Positions 35,622-44,703 of a stretch of 64,000 nucleotides of DNA are shown one piece after another (the first letter of the stretch is position 1; every line of letters starts with the position of its first letter). Made by a program: the position numbers and the translations under genes. This DNA is from Acidobacteriota bacterium. GTDB taxonomy: Bacteria; Acidobacteriota; Holophagae; Holophagales; Holophagaceae. The stretch spans positions 30,391 through 94,390 of the forward strand of contig BJFQ01000002.1 of the NCBI GenBank assembly GCA_014189895.1, in the 5' to 3' direction. The notes beneath the pieces are model-generated. The model saw only the letters and a program-made list of their open reading frames with translations, was not told the origin of the DNA and did not search any database.

Positions 35622-37835
35622 TTACAGGTTTGATTGAATGAAAGACCAGATTTTCATTTGCTTTGAATGGATCTGGTTGGGAAAGCGTACTCCGTGATCT
35701 GATCCAGGATAAATTTGGAAGTCGTATGGTTTATTGAACTCTTGGAGTTTATTAATAAAAGCAATGCTGTTAATAGGGTGAACATTGTCGTCCATCGTGC
35801 CATGAAGGATTAAGACTTTCCCATTTAAATTGGATGCCGATTTGATGACTGATGAAGCTTCGTAACCCTTAGGGTTTTCTTGGGGTAACCCCATATAGCG
35901 TTCGGTATATATGGAATCGTAATAATGCCAATCTGTGACGGGCGCTCCCACTATACCAATTTTCCATGCGCTCGAATGAGTTAACGCAAATGCTGTAAGA
36001 TAACCCCCATAACTCCAACCCTCGAGGGCAATACGGCCCATATCAGCAAAACCCTGCTGCTCAAGCCATCGAAGACCGTCTAGTTGATCCTGGAGTTCAA
36101 GGAATCCCATGTTTCGATAAATAGGATAGGCGCTTTGTACACCTTTGTTGGTGGCACTCCGGTTATCACAGACCCAAACGATATAGCCTTGTTGTGCAAG
36201 AAAATGAAACCAAAGCATTTGGGAACTATTCCAGCGATCCAGGACCTGAGGTGCATTAGGTCCCCCATAGACATGCTGAAAAACGGGGTATTTTTTTTTC
36301 CGTGTCATATTGGGCGGTAAGACTAACATGGTTTCCATTAAAAACCCATCTCGGGTAGGTACTTGTTGAAAACGAACTGTACCCCATTTTATGTTAGTCA
36401 TGGTGCCTTCAGATATCGTTCTTAACGCCTCCCCCTTTTCATTCTTAAGAACGACTTTAGGAACAGTTTCTGCGTGACTCCATTGGTCAATGAAGAGAGT
36501 GAATTCTGGATTCCAACGAGTTACATGAAAACCTCTTTCGTGGGTTAGCCTTTTCTTATTGGATCCATCAATATCGATCGAGTATGCATCCTGACCGGTA
36601 GAGATTCTTTCTGAAGAAGAGAAGTAAACCTTAGTGGCACTGGGGTTTACTCCCTGGAAATCAGCGCTCCATTCTCCCTTGGTAACTGCATTGATAAGTT
36701 GTCCATTAGCTGTGTACCGATAAATATGCCTAAAACCTGTTCGATCGGATTCCCATAAAAAACTACCATCGCCAAGAAAGACAGGTAGGGGCAGTCGTTC
36801 CTGCCAGGAGGCCTTGCTTTCTTCCCGAAGGAGGACCAAAGATTGATCCACAATGCTTTTTGGAAATAATCTAAGATCGAGCCAAGTTTGAGTTCGATTC
36901 TGGTAACTTGCTAATAGGTCTCCGTTGGGCGTGAAACCAACTTGAACAATGAGAATTTCCTGATTTGGATAAAGATCAGAAACCCATTGCGTGACAAGCG
37001 GTTGGTCAATTTTGACCAACCCGAGTTTAACGATGGGGTTAGGGTCACCCGCTTGCGGGTAACGAGTCTCTTTTTTGATCTGACGTAATCCCCGATCATC
37101 CGTCAGAGTGTAAGTGGGCACCTGAGTTTCATCTAGGCTTAAGTAGGCAATTGAAGTTCCATCTGGGTTCCACCAATATCCCTTAACGCTTCCTCGGCCA
37201 TAGAGTTCCTCCATGTAAACCCAATCTAGTCGCCCATTGAATATCGTCTTAGATCCACCCGATGTAAGCGCAGTCTCTTTGGGGTTTTCCATGGAGGAAA
37301 TATATAAATCATTTCCTTTTAAAAAAGCAATATGTTTACCCGAAGGGCTGAAAGAGGGCTCATCTTTGGGACCTGCGCTGAAGGTAAGTTGTTTCGCCAT
37401 TAACTGGAGGAGATCGACATAAAAAATATTTTCATCAATAACGATGAGAAATCCGTTCCTATCCTGATCCCAGGTGAATTGTGCTCGGGCTAAAGATTTT
37501 TTTGCAGAAGCTTCGTTTGCTCCCGCTTTGATGAGAACTTGAATCAAAAGATCTGAAGGGAGTAGGGAAGTCTTTATCCAATTCGATGGATTTACTTTTA
37601 GGAGAGTCACAGCTCCTTTTTCAATCTGAGTTTCAACAAGAGCTCCGTCGCTCATCCATTCCAACCGAACAGCGGGAATTGTTACGTAATCTTTCTTTTG
37701 TGTGGGATGTGTTAATCCGTTAAGGGTTATCACCCCTGGTTCTTTGGGACCCACCTGCGCCCCAAGATGTATATTTTGAATCAAAATAAAACTAACGAGA
37801 CTCAAACTTTTCAAATTGAGTAAATAAAAGCGCAT
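35622..37835 (-). CDS. Secreted dipeptidyl peptidase IV (S9B family)
   Basis: The 737-residue serine peptidase removes X-Pro (or X-Ala) dipeptides from peptide N-termini. A signal peptide ends before Gln27 (HLGA|QV). The N-terminal propeller contains the substrate-amine-binding Glu pair in YMEELYGRGSVKGYWWNPDG. The alpha/beta-hydrolase domain has Ser608 (EGWSYGGY), Asp682 (GTMDDNV) and His714 (GSDHGV), all intact. An upstream in-frame TTG/GTG exists, but AAGGAGAGG fits the ATG at 37835. The enzyme should act in the periplasm or outside, and its products match the adjacent POT transporter and PepQ. Confidence 0.95.
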   Translation of the reverse strand: MRFYLLNLKSLSLVSFILIQNIHLGAQVGPKEPGVITLNGLTHPTQKKDYVTIPAVRLEWMSDGALVETQIEKGAVTLLKVNPSNWIKTSLLPSDLLIQVLIKAGANEASAKKSLARAQFTWDQDRNGFLIVIDENIFYVDLLQLMAKQLTFSAGPKDEPSFSPSGKHIAFLKGNDLYISSMENPKETALTSGGSKTIFNGRLDWVYMEELYGRGSVKGYWWNPDGTSIAYLSLDETQVPTYTLTDDRGLRQIKKETRYPQAGDPNPIVKLGLVKIDQPLVTQWVSDLYPNQEILIVQVGFTPNGDLLASYQNRTQTWLDLRLFPKSIVDQSLVLLREESKASWQERLPLPVFLGDGSFLWESDRTGFRHIYRYTANGQLINAVTKGEWSADFQGVNPSATKVYFSSSERISTGQDAYSIDIDGSNKKRLTHERGFHVTRWNPEFTLFIDQWSHAETVPKVVLKNEKGEALRTISEGTMTNIKWGTVRFQQVPTRDGFLMETMLVLPPNMTRKKKYPVFQHVYGGPNAPQVLDRWNSSQMLWFHFLAQQGYIVWVCDNRSATNKGVQSAYPIYRNMGFLELQDQLDGLRWLEQQGFADMGRIALEGWSYGGYLTAFALTHSSAWKIGIVGAPVTDWHYYDSIYTERYMGLPQENPKGYEASSVIKSASNLNGKVLILHGTMDDNVHPINSIAFINKLQEFNKPYDFQIYPGSDHGVRFPNQIHSKQMKIWSFIQSNL

Positions 37836-37851
37836 AGACACCAACCTCTCC

Positions 37852-39165
37852 TTAGTGGGGCAAATGCTCGCGAGTTAGGTTTCGATGACCCGACTTAGTA
37901 ATCAGAACGTTATCTTCAATGCGGATGCCACCGAATGGGGTAAGTTCGTCAATCAATTTCCAGTTGAAAATGCTTGCGCTACCATTTTCACGATATTTAC
38001 GAAGAAGCATGGGTATGAAATATAGACCTGGTTCCACGGTAAAAACATGACCTTCTTCGATCATCCGAGTGGTTCTAAGATAGGGGTGACCTACGGGTTG
38101 AGGAGCTGCGTCTCCCTGTGGGCTTAACTGTTTTCCAGCCACGTCATGAACTTGTAGTCCAAGATGATGCCCGAGACCATGAGGGAAAAAAGGCATCGTG
38201 TACCCTTTTCCATGAACTTCGTCTGCCGAGCAGTTAAGTAAATTTTGTTCAACAAGCAGTTGGCCTATTCGCAGATGAGCATCTTGATGAAAATCAGCAT
38301 AATGCATGCCGGGCTTCAAAGACTCGCAAAGATCTTGCTGAATTTTTTCCATGCCCTTCAGGAGGGATTGAAAACGTTCGTGACAGGAGGGAGTAGTGTG
38401 GGTCCGAGTGATATCAGAAGCGTAGCCATTCCATTTAGCTCCCGCATCCAGGAGAAGGACAGACCCCTTATGAATTTGAGGACGTTTTCCATGGTAATGA
38501 AGCGTCGCTCCTTTTTCGTTGAGAGCCACAATGGTGGTATAGGGTAAATCATCATCCGTACAACCAACTGCCCTAACAAAAGCATGATGGATTTCTAATT
38601 CACTTGCCCCTGATAAAAAAGCTTCTCTCGAGGCGCGATGGCCACAGGCCCCAAGTTTTTGAGCTTCTAAAATGCAATGAATTTCATAATTTGATTTAAA
38701 ACTTCGAGTCCAATCGAGATGCTTCGTTAGAGGTTCAGGATTCATAGTCCAACCCTTATCTCTAAGGAGATCAAATTCGTTACCTAAATAGGCTACTTTA
38801 CCCAAGTCTTTTAGGGATTCTTTCAGGGTCTCTAAGGTTGAGAATTCTTGTATATCAAAAAAAGGTAGCCAAAAGGGATCTCCGAGTGGCTTCTGTTCGT
38901 ACCAAAAGTCTTCAGGTGAATAGCGATAAAGAGAAATTTTTCGACCGGGTCTGATAATTAAAAAATGATGAGCGCCTTCTAGAGGGCACCAATGATTAAA
39001 GTGAGGGACCGTATGAAAAGGTGCATCGTTATCATCAGCAAAGTAGGTAAAAGGCTGACCACTAGAAATAACTAGGCAGTCAAATTTTGTTTTATCTAGA
39101 ACCGCTTCCGCAGAGGATTGTCTGATTTGGGTATGTTCTCTAAACAAAGAATTTAAGTCAGCCAT
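37852..39165 (-). CDS. pepQ: Xaa-Pro dipeptidase
   Basis: The 437-residue pita-bread-fold peptidase closely follows E. coli PepQ in length and motifs. Metal ligands are Asp240 and Asp251 (LLDAGAKWNGYASDITRT), the His in FFPHGLGHHLGLQVHD (329-333), Glu378 (VFTVEPGLYF) and Glu417 (GIRIEDNV). It splits dipeptides with C-terminal proline in the cytosol. It lies 16 bases upstream of the DPP4 gene, whose X-Pro products it would hydrolyse after import by the POT transporter. mqnA is 22 bases upstream on the same strand. Confidence 0.95.
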   Translation of the reverse strand: MADLNSLFREHTQIRQSSAEAVLDKTKFDCLVISSGQPFTYFADDNDAPFHTVPHFNHWCPLEGAHHFLIIRPGRKISLYRYSPEDFWYEQKPLGDPFWLPFFDIQEFSTLETLKESLKDLGKVAYLGNEFDLLRDKGWTMNPEPLTKHLDWTRSFKSNYEIHCILEAQKLGACGHRASREAFLSGASELEIHHAFVRAVGCTDDDLPYTTIVALNEKGATLHYHGKRPQIHKGSVLLLDAGAKWNGYASDITRTHTTPSCHERFQSLLKGMEKIQQDLCESLKPGMHYADFHQDAHLRIGQLLVEQNLLNCSADEVHGKGYTMPFFPHGLGHHLGLQVHDVAGKQLSPQGDAAPQPVGHPYLRTTRMIEEGHVFTVEPGLYFIPMLLRKYRENGSASIFNWKLIDELTPFGGIRIEDNVLITKSGHRNLTREHLPH

Positions 39166-39187
39166 AGAATTAAGATTCTAATTGAAA

Positions 39188-40000
39188 TTAAAGAAATGAG
39201 AGTTCACGAACTTGGGGAACAAAGCCATAACCGAAAGCCTTTTGATAAAAAAGGGCTAAAGAATCTCGCTCTTTAGCTCCCAAATGGTAAGAGATATTTT
39301 CTGTAAAATAGGCCCTTAGTTGGGTTTCCGACCACCTTGAAGGGACCTTGGCCTCCTCAATAATCGTAGATAAATTTTTATTCCCCTGTCTGAAACTCTC
39401 TTCAAAGAACCACTGAAGGGGTTTGCCATCGAGAACTCGGGGAGCGTTCGGTTGAATAGCCCAGAAGGCAAAGACAAAAGGCAGGGTGGTATGCATTTTC
39501 CACTCATGTGAGAGGTCGAGAACTAAAAGGTTATGAGGATTAGACCTCATTGCTTGATCTCCGATCATCAAAGCTGCGTCATGGTCCTTGAGCATAAGGT
39601 TTAGATCTGGGGCTAAGTAGTTAGTTTTTAAATCACCACAGCCAAATTTTTCTCTCAATAAAATCTGCCCTAAAACAATGGATGTTCTAGAAGAAGTATC
39701 AAGCGCCAAAGTTTTGATTTCACTGAAGGGTACCTTACTAAATATCAGAACGCTTCGGGCAGAGTCCTGAGATCCAATGCAAAGATTGGGGATAATTTTG
39801 AGATCGGGAATCCGCAGATATTCTATGGAACTGATTAAACCCGCATCGACTTCGCCCGACCTTAGGGAATCGCAACTTGCTGAGGGTTTTTGAAATTTTA
39901 AATGAAAATTTTGATAATGCAGTCCCCGTTTAAATCCATAATTCAACGGCTCTGCGTTCAGGTAGTTAATGATGGAGAGTCTGAATAGTTCATTTGTCAT
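39188..40000 (-). CDS. mqnA: Chorismate dehydratase (menaquinone, futalosine pathway)
   Basis: The 270-residue protein fits MqnA: periplasmic-binding-protein-like fold with SIINYLNAEPLNYG, the short loop SASCDSLRSGEVDAGLISSIEYL, LALDTSSRTSIVL and the C-terminal SYHLGAKERDSLALFY. MqnA dehydrates chorismate to 3-enolpyruvoylbenzoate, first step of the futalosine route to menaquinone. The organism therefore probably respires with menaquinone and lacks the classical Men pathway. Other mqn genes are not in the window. First gene of the minus-strand run toward moeA. Confidence 0.92.
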   Translation of the reverse strand: MTNELFRLSIINYLNAEPLNYGFKRGLHYQNFHLKFQKPSASCDSLRSGEVDAGLISSIEYLRIPDLKIIPNLCIGSQDSARSVLIFSKVPFSEIKTLALDTSSRTSIVLGQILLREKFGCGDLKTNYLAPDLNLMLKDHDAALMIGDQAMRSNPHNLLVLDLSHEWKMHTTLPFVFAFWAIQPNAPRVLDGKPLQWFFEESFRQGNKNLSTIIEEAKVPSRWSETQLRAYFTENISYHLGAKERDSLALFYQKAFGYGFVPQVRELSFL

Positions 40001-40050
40001 TTCAATAGTCTAACGACCCCTTGTTACTATAGTTCTGCCATTCTAGGAGA

Positions 40051-40584
40051 ATGGAATCTTCGAAATTATGGACAGTTCAAATGGATACTCCACTCGGGGT
40101 CATGACAGGTCTGATTGAGGGGAATGGGTTCATATGCGAGTTAGGTTTTGGGGAAATAAATCACCCTTCTTCCCCAGAACGCCCCCCCAAAGAGGTCTCG
40201 ACTACACGACTGTATCTGGGCCGCCAATTGTTTGATTATTTTCATGGGCGGCTTAGGAATTTTAATTTACCTCTTCAGCCTCAGGGAAGTGTTTATCAGC
40301 AAAAGATTTGGTCTTTAATGAGAGAGGTCAAGTATGGTTTTACGATGAGTTATAAAACTTTGGCTGAGGCAGCAGGCGACCCCTTGGGAAGTCGAGCTGT
40401 CGGAGCAGCTTCGGCTGCTAACCCTATTATGATTCTCATTCCTTGCCATCGTATTATAGGATCTGATCGAGCTTTGGTCGGCTATCGGTACGGTCTAGAT
40501 AAAAAAACAAAACTTCTGCAGCTCGAAGGGTCTATTCCGAAATCCCAAGAAGTACTTACACAGCCCCTACCGGGGATTGATTAG
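40051..40584 (+). CDS. ogt: Methylated-DNA-protein-cysteine methyltransferase
   Basis: The 177-residue suicide repair protein transfers the O6-alkyl group of guanine to its own Cys132 in IPCHRIIG. SRAVGAASAANP (DNA-binding helix and Asn hinge) and LVGYRYGLDKKTKLLQLEG complete the active site. The length fits Ogt or single-domain MGMT without an Ada N-terminus. AGGAGA abuts the ATG at 40051 almost without spacer, which is unusual; an internal ATG at 40081 has no ribosome binding site, so the start remains uncertain. The stop shares four bases with rlmD on the opposite strand. Confidence 0.93.
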   Translation: MESSKLWTVQMDTPLGVMTGLIEGNGFICELGFGEINHPSSPERPPKEVSTTRLYLGRQLFDYFHGRLRNFNLPLQPQGSVYQQKIWSLMREVKYGFTMSYKTLAEAAGDPLGSRAVGAASAANPIMILIPCHRIIGSDRALVGYRYGLDKKTKLLQLEGSIPKSQEVLTQPLPGID

Positions 40585-41804
40585 ATTCGCTTCAATAAGG
40601 CTAAGCACTCTACATGATGAGTGTTTGGGAATAGATCGATGGCAGCAAGTGATTCGATCTTATAGTTGGTTAACCGCTTGATATCGCGAGCCCAAGTAGC
40701 CCCATCGCAACCGATCATAACAACCGTTAGGGCTTCAGAAGAATTAATCTTCTCGAGAAGACCGACGGAGCATCCCGATCGTGGGGGATCTAACAAAATC
40801 GTATCTCTCGATGAACAAAGTTCGGTCAATTCTATTTTGCCGACATCGCCTTGAACACATACCCCATTGATTTCAAGTTGGTCAAAATTTCTCTTTGCAT
40901 AGGTGACTGACTCCTCCGCGCTTTCAATGAGATAAAAAGATTTGAAATTTGCACGGAGAAGAGCACTGAAAAGACCAACTCCTCCATAGAGATCAAAAAG
41001 GCGCTCTCCAGATAGCGACCAATCAAGGAGGATAGAAGAAAATGATTCAAAGGCCCACTCCGGGCAGGCTTGAAAAAAACTTCCCGCCCGGTGGTTGAGA
41101 GTAAGCCCCCCTAATTTTTCAGTTAAGGTATAGTCACCCTCGAGGAATTGACCGTCTTTCAATAAATAATGGATACCTGACTCCATCGTCGCAATTACGC
41201 TCACCGAAGGGGTGCCTGTTCCCAGTTCCCAACGCTGTGGATGGCATGGAACCTTCTGTCTGACAAGGCTGTCTCTGAGACAATCAATCGCCCCAGAGAG
41301 GGAAGGATGAGCGGTCGGACAATCACGGATTTCAATAATCCGATGACTTTTCCGTTCGAAGAACCCAAGCATCGCACCATCCCAATGAAGTTGGATTCGA
41401 TGGCGCTTGGCCTGAATCGGAGCCGGCATCCATTTGAAGTCCTGTCGATTTAATTGGCGGTGTAATAAATCTTGAACCATCAACTTCTTCAATTCGGTTC
41501 CGTGTGAACCCGATTCCCATAAATCACATCCGCCACAGACTTTTCCAAATTCACATTGGCTAGCAACTCTCTTGTCACTAGGTGACAGCCATCGAGTAAC
41601 AAGTCCTTCGCCGTGTTTCTTTTTCCATACCACCTCAGCTTCTACAATTTCGCCCGGAAATAAGGCTAGGGGAGAAGTTAAAAGTAGTAAGCGACCGTCT
41701 AGATGGGAAGCAATCCCTTTTCCGCCCCATGCGAGACGAAGCACCTCCCCGGACCATTTCTCCCGTTGTGCGGCTGGGTTTATTTTTTGATGGGATGATC
41801 GCAT
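40581..41804 (-). CDS. rlmD: 23S rRNA (uracil-5-)-methyltransferase, RlmD/RumA type
   Basis: The 407-residue protein has an N-terminal TRAM-like RNA-binding domain (residues about 15-80), a 4Fe-4S motif CEFGKVCGGC plus a fourth Cys in IEIRDCPTA, an S-adenosylmethionine-binding LFDLYGGVGLFSAL, ILLDPPRSGCS and the catalytic Cys in VVMIGCDGATWARDI. These are the RumA-group features; the E. coli counterpart methylates U1939 of 23S rRNA. The exact target base is inferred from homology. It is divergent from fabZ and converges with ogt (four-base overlap). Confidence 0.9.
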   Translation of the reverse strand: MRSSHQKINPAAQREKWSGEVLRLAWGGKGIASHLDGRLLLLTSPLALFPGEIVEAEVVWKKKHGEGLVTRWLSPSDKRVASQCEFGKVCGGCDLWESGSHGTELKKLMVQDLLHRQLNRQDFKWMPAPIQAKRHRIQLHWDGAMLGFFERKSHRIIEIRDCPTAHPSLSGAIDCLRDSLVRQKVPCHPQRWELGTGTPSVSVIATMESGIHYLLKDGQFLEGDYTLTEKLGGLTLNHRAGSFFQACPEWAFESFSSILLDWSLSGERLFDLYGGVGLFSALLRANFKSFYLIESAEESVTYAKRNFDQLEINGVCVQGDVGKIELTELCSSRDTILLDPPRSGCSVGLLEKINSSEALTVVMIGCDGATWARDIKRLTNYKIESLAAIDLFPNTHHVECLALLKRI

Positions 41805-41866
41805 TTATTCTATTGTTTCATAGCCTCCTAAAAGTACTCGTTGACCCTGTGCCACAATAGAGATTA

Positions 41867-42334
41867 ATGACCTCCCGTATCCCTAATCCGCTCACGCAGG
41901 AGCAAATAAAAGCCCTGATTCCTCATAGGGACCCTTTTCTTCTCGTCGATAAAATTTTGGATTTCGAACCAGGTCAATGGATTAGGGGCTACCGAGTCAT
42001 CCAGCCCTCAGATCCTATTTTTAAAGGCCATTTCCCTGGACGAGCTATTTATCCGGGAGTCTTGATCGTTGAAGCCATGGCTCAAACAGGAGGATGTCTT
42101 TTAATGCAAGAGATTGATGATCCCCAAAGTAAGGTTATTTATTTTATGTCCTTAGACGCCATCAAATTTAGAAAGCCCGTTAACCCCGGGGATGAACTTG
42201 TAATGGAAGTTAAGGTTCTTAGCTTTAAGAGTCGTACATCCAAGATGCGCGGGGAGGCTTTTGTGGGCGGCATCAAGGTTGCTGAGGCTGAATTTGTGTC
42301 CATGCTCCAACCCTTACCCGGTGGAGGAGTTTAA
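41867..42334 (+). CDS. fabZ: 3-hydroxyacyl-ACP dehydratase
   Basis: This 155-residue hot-dog-fold enzyme has the catalytic pair His55 (FKGHFPGRAIYPGV) and Glu69 (VLIVEAMAQTG). It removes water from 3-hydroxyacyl-ACP in fatty acid elongation. Its TAA overlaps the lpxA ATG by one base (TAATG), the common fabZ-lpxA arrangement in diderms where both draw on 3-hydroxyacyl-ACP. No strong Shine-Dalgarno is seen before its ATG. No lpxD or lpxB is beside it. Confidence 0.95.
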   Translation: MTSRIPNPLTQEQIKALIPHRDPFLLVDKILDFEPGQWIRGYRVIQPSDPIFKGHFPGRAIYPGVLIVEAMAQTGGCLLMQEIDDPQSKVIYFMSLDAIKFRKPVNPGDELVMEVKVLSFKSRTSKMRGEAFVGGIKVAEAEFVSMLQPLPGGGV

Positions 42335-43119
42335 TGGCTCGGTCTATTCATGCCTCCTCGACTGTGAGCCCCCAAGCAGAACTCGGTAATGATGTTTCCA
42401 TTGGTCCCTACTGCACAATTGATGCCTCTGCTGTAATTGGAGACAACACGGAGCTGAGAAGTCACGTCGTCATCGGGCCGCATACAATCCTTGGGGTGAA
42501 CAATATTGTCTATCCTTTTGTGTCCCTTGGGCTAGAACCCCAAGATCTTAAGTTTGGTCGGGAAGTCACACGTTGCGAGATTGGAGATAGGAATACGTTC
42601 AGAGAAGGTGTAACAGTTAATCGGGGTACCGAAAAAGGGGGCGCCATTACACGCATAGGGAATGATAACTTCATGATGACTTCTGCTCATATTGCACATG
42701 ACTGCCAAGTCGGTGATAAAAATATTTTTGCCAATCACGCGACTCTAGCCGGCCATGTTGAATTAGGATCAGAGTGCAACATTGGAGCCTTTTCTGCGGT
42801 TCACCAGTTTTGTAGAGTAGGTAATCACGCCTTTTTGGGCGGTTTTACGGTCGCTACCTTAGATTGCATGCCATACATGAAAACGGTTGGAGCACGAGGT
42901 ACCAAGAGTTATGGAGTTAACTCTATAGGGCTAGAGCGTAAAGGATTTAGCCGTGATCTAATAGCTAAACTTAAAGAAGCTCATCGGATTCTATTTCATT
43001 CCGATCTGGACCGAGATCAGGGGCTCATCGAAATTGTGGATAAACTCGGTAATTACGCAGAGATCAATTACCTTGCGGACTTCATCAAACAGAGTGTCCG
43101 AGGTATTCATCGAGGGTAA
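42334..43119 (+). CDS. lpxA: UDP-N-acetylglucosamine acyltransferase
   Basis: The 261-residue left-handed beta-helix protein transfers a 3-hydroxyacyl chain from ACP to UDP-GlcNAc, first step of lipid A synthesis. Hexapeptide repeats run through the first two thirds (VSIGPYCTIDASAVIGDN etc.); the catalytic His is His122 in SAHIAHDCQVGD, and the acyl ruler region HQFCRVGNHAFLGG is present. The C-terminal helical part is normal. It directly proves an LPS-type outer membrane. Translationally coupled to fabZ; its stop abuts that of the opposing ABC ATPase gene. Confidence 0.95.
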   Translation: MARSIHASSTVSPQAELGNDVSIGPYCTIDASAVIGDNTELRSHVVIGPHTILGVNNIVYPFVSLGLEPQDLKFGREVTRCEIGDRNTFREGVTVNRGTEKGGAITRIGNDNFMMTSAHIAHDCQVGDKNIFANHATLAGHVELGSECNIGAFSAVHQFCRVGNHAFLGGFTVATLDCMPYMKTVGARGTKSYGVNSIGLERKGFSRDLIAKLKEAHRILFHSDLDRDQGLIEIVDKLGNYAEINYLADFIKQSVRGIHRG

Positions 43120-43854
43120 TTAAAGTAATTCTAGCCGAGCTAAATGCTCAGCTTCACTGATAGGTGTATTTTTCTCATCGCTCAGGACTTTGCCGTCTCG
43201 TAATTTAACAATTCGATGAGCTTTTCGGGCTATATCTTCCTCGTGTGTAACGAGAATGATGGTATTCCCCTTTTGGAAGAGCTCCTCGAAAAGCGCCATG
43301 ATTTCCACTGAAGTCTTTGAATCTAGAGCCCCAGTAGGTTCATCGGCAAGCAGAATAGAGGGATTGTTAACAAGCGCTCTAGCAATAGCAACACGTTGAC
43401 GTTGTCCCCCTGAGAGCTGATTAGGGAAACTATCCGTTCTTTGGCCAAGCCCCACATTGTCTAAAGCCTTGTGCGATCGATCGTGTCGATCTTCAGGGGT
43501 TGTCCCAGAATAGATCAAAGGTAATTCAACATTTTGGAGAGCGGTGGTTCGCGCGAGAAGATTAAAAGTTTGGAAAACGAAACCTATTTCTTCATTACGT
43601 ATTTGAGCTAGTTCATCATCTGTCATAACAGAAACATTTTTATCATTTAGTTCATATGTGCCACTCGATGGGGTATCTAAGCACCCAATTAAATTCATCA
43701 TTGTTGATTTACCAGAACCCGAGGGACCCATAATCGCAACATATTCGCCACGAAATATTTCTAAATCAATTCCGTCCAGCGCACGAACTTGAAAATCACC
43801 CATTTCATATATCTTTTTGACATCTTTAAATTGAATAAGAGGGGCGTCGGACAT
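43120..43854 (-). CDS. ABC transporter ATPase, LolD/MacB type
   Basis: The 244-residue ATPase has Walker [10 protein letters not shown], signature [15 protein letters not shown], Walker [15 protein letters not shown] and the switch His in [10 protein letters not shown]. The whole sequence resembles the LolD/MacB/FtsE branch that works with FtsX-like permeases on lipoproteins, peptides or macrolides. No permease gene is adjacent, so its partner must be encoded elsewhere. ACAGGAG lies seven bases before the ATG. The gene follows the YdcF-like gene on the same strand after 124 bases. Confidence 0.92.
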   Translation of the reverse strand: MSDAPLIQFKDVKKIYEMGDFQVRALDGIDLEIFRGEYVAIMGPSGSGKSTMMNLIGCLDTPSSGTYELNDKNVSVMTDDELAQIRNEEIGFVFQTFNLLARTTALQNVELPLIYSGTTPEDRHDRSHKALDNVGLGQRTDSFPNQLSGGQRQRVAIARALVNNPSILLADEPTGALDSKTSVEIMALFEELFQKGNTIILVTHEEDIARKAHRIVKLRDGKVLSDEKNTPISEAEHLARLELL

Positions 43855-43978
43855 CAGATAACTCCTGTGTATCTAGGTTATCAAGGAAGGGCGTTTGGGA
43901 GCCCCTTGGAAATCCCTAGTCTCTCATCGGACCAATTTCGCCGTTGAATGGCTCTAATCAAGTATTCCTTTGTTAGCC

Positions 43979-44680
43979 TCAATCATTTTCAAGTTGATTT
44001 TCCAGCGTTAGAGCCTGTTCAATGAAGGCTCGATGAATTGCGAAATACTCATAAACAAGAGCATAAAGTTTTTGTAAGAAACCAACATCTTCAACTGCGG
44101 GGACTACGCCAATAGACTCAACTCCAAAGCCATCACAAAGATACAGCGCACGAACTATGTGCGATTTTGATGTCACTACGACCACCCTATTTATCTTGTA
44201 ATAATTCTTGAGGCGATCAATACTCTCTCGGGTTCTTGTGCCCTCAGCGTCCTGAACGAGAGCAGCCTCGGGCACCCCCTGGCTTTTCATCCAATTAGCC
44301 ATAGTCCTAGGCTCGTTGTAGTAACGGGAGCGTCCATCTCCACTGAGAATTAATTTATTGGCCTTTTTTGCGATCCATAGATCTTTTCCGGCCGATAGTC
44401 TCTCCTGAAGCCTCTTTCCAGGCTCGCCGCTTTTGGTGACAGAGTTGCCTAGTATGAGGATCGGTGCATCCGTTTCGGGGGCATCGTTGGCGTTAAAAAT
44501 CCTGTGGTCAAATCTTTTTGGGAACCAAATAAGGGCCCACTGCACATCGCACAATAAAACGAATAAAAGCAGGCCGCCTAGTCTCTTTGGTGTAGCCATC
44601 TTTCTAATGCATCCTTTCTGTTTGGCAAAACCCATTGTCAGTTTAGAATGAGGGTTAGGATTCATTTCGTTTTCTACCAC
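43979..44680 (-). CDS. YdcF/SanA-like DUF218 protein
   Basis: One N-terminal membrane helix (RLGGLLLFVLLCDVQWALIWF) is followed by a DUF218 domain: PILILGNSVTK, KLILSGDGRSR, EPRTMANWMKSQGVP, TRTRESIDRL and VVVVTSKSHIVRALYLCDGFG. This layout fits SanA, implicated in envelope barrier function (vancomycin exclusion) in enteric bacteria. The start is uncertain: in-frame ATGs lie at 44680, 44665, 44635 and 44599, and the last would give a short N-terminus directly before the membrane helix. It is divergent from the large lipoprotein gene (23 bases). Confidence 0.82.
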   Translation of the reverse strand: MVENEMNPNPHSKLTMGFAKQKGCIRKMATPKRLGGLLLFVLLCDVQWALIWFPKRFDHRIFNANDAPETDAPILILGNSVTKSGEPGKRLQERLSAGKDLWIAKKANKLILSGDGRSRYYNEPRTMANWMKSQGVPEAALVQDAEGTRTRESIDRLKNYYKINRVVVVTSKSHIVRALYLCDGFGVESIGVVPAVEDVGFLQKLYALVYEYFAIHRAFIEQALTLENQLEND

Positions 44681-44703
44681 TCTAGAAAGTTGCCGATATT
44701 TGA

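Noticed and set aside
43885..43910. GGGC/GCCC hairpin between the YdcF-like and ABC ATPase genes as a terminator
   Set aside because: The stem has a bulge and is not followed by a T-run on either strand.
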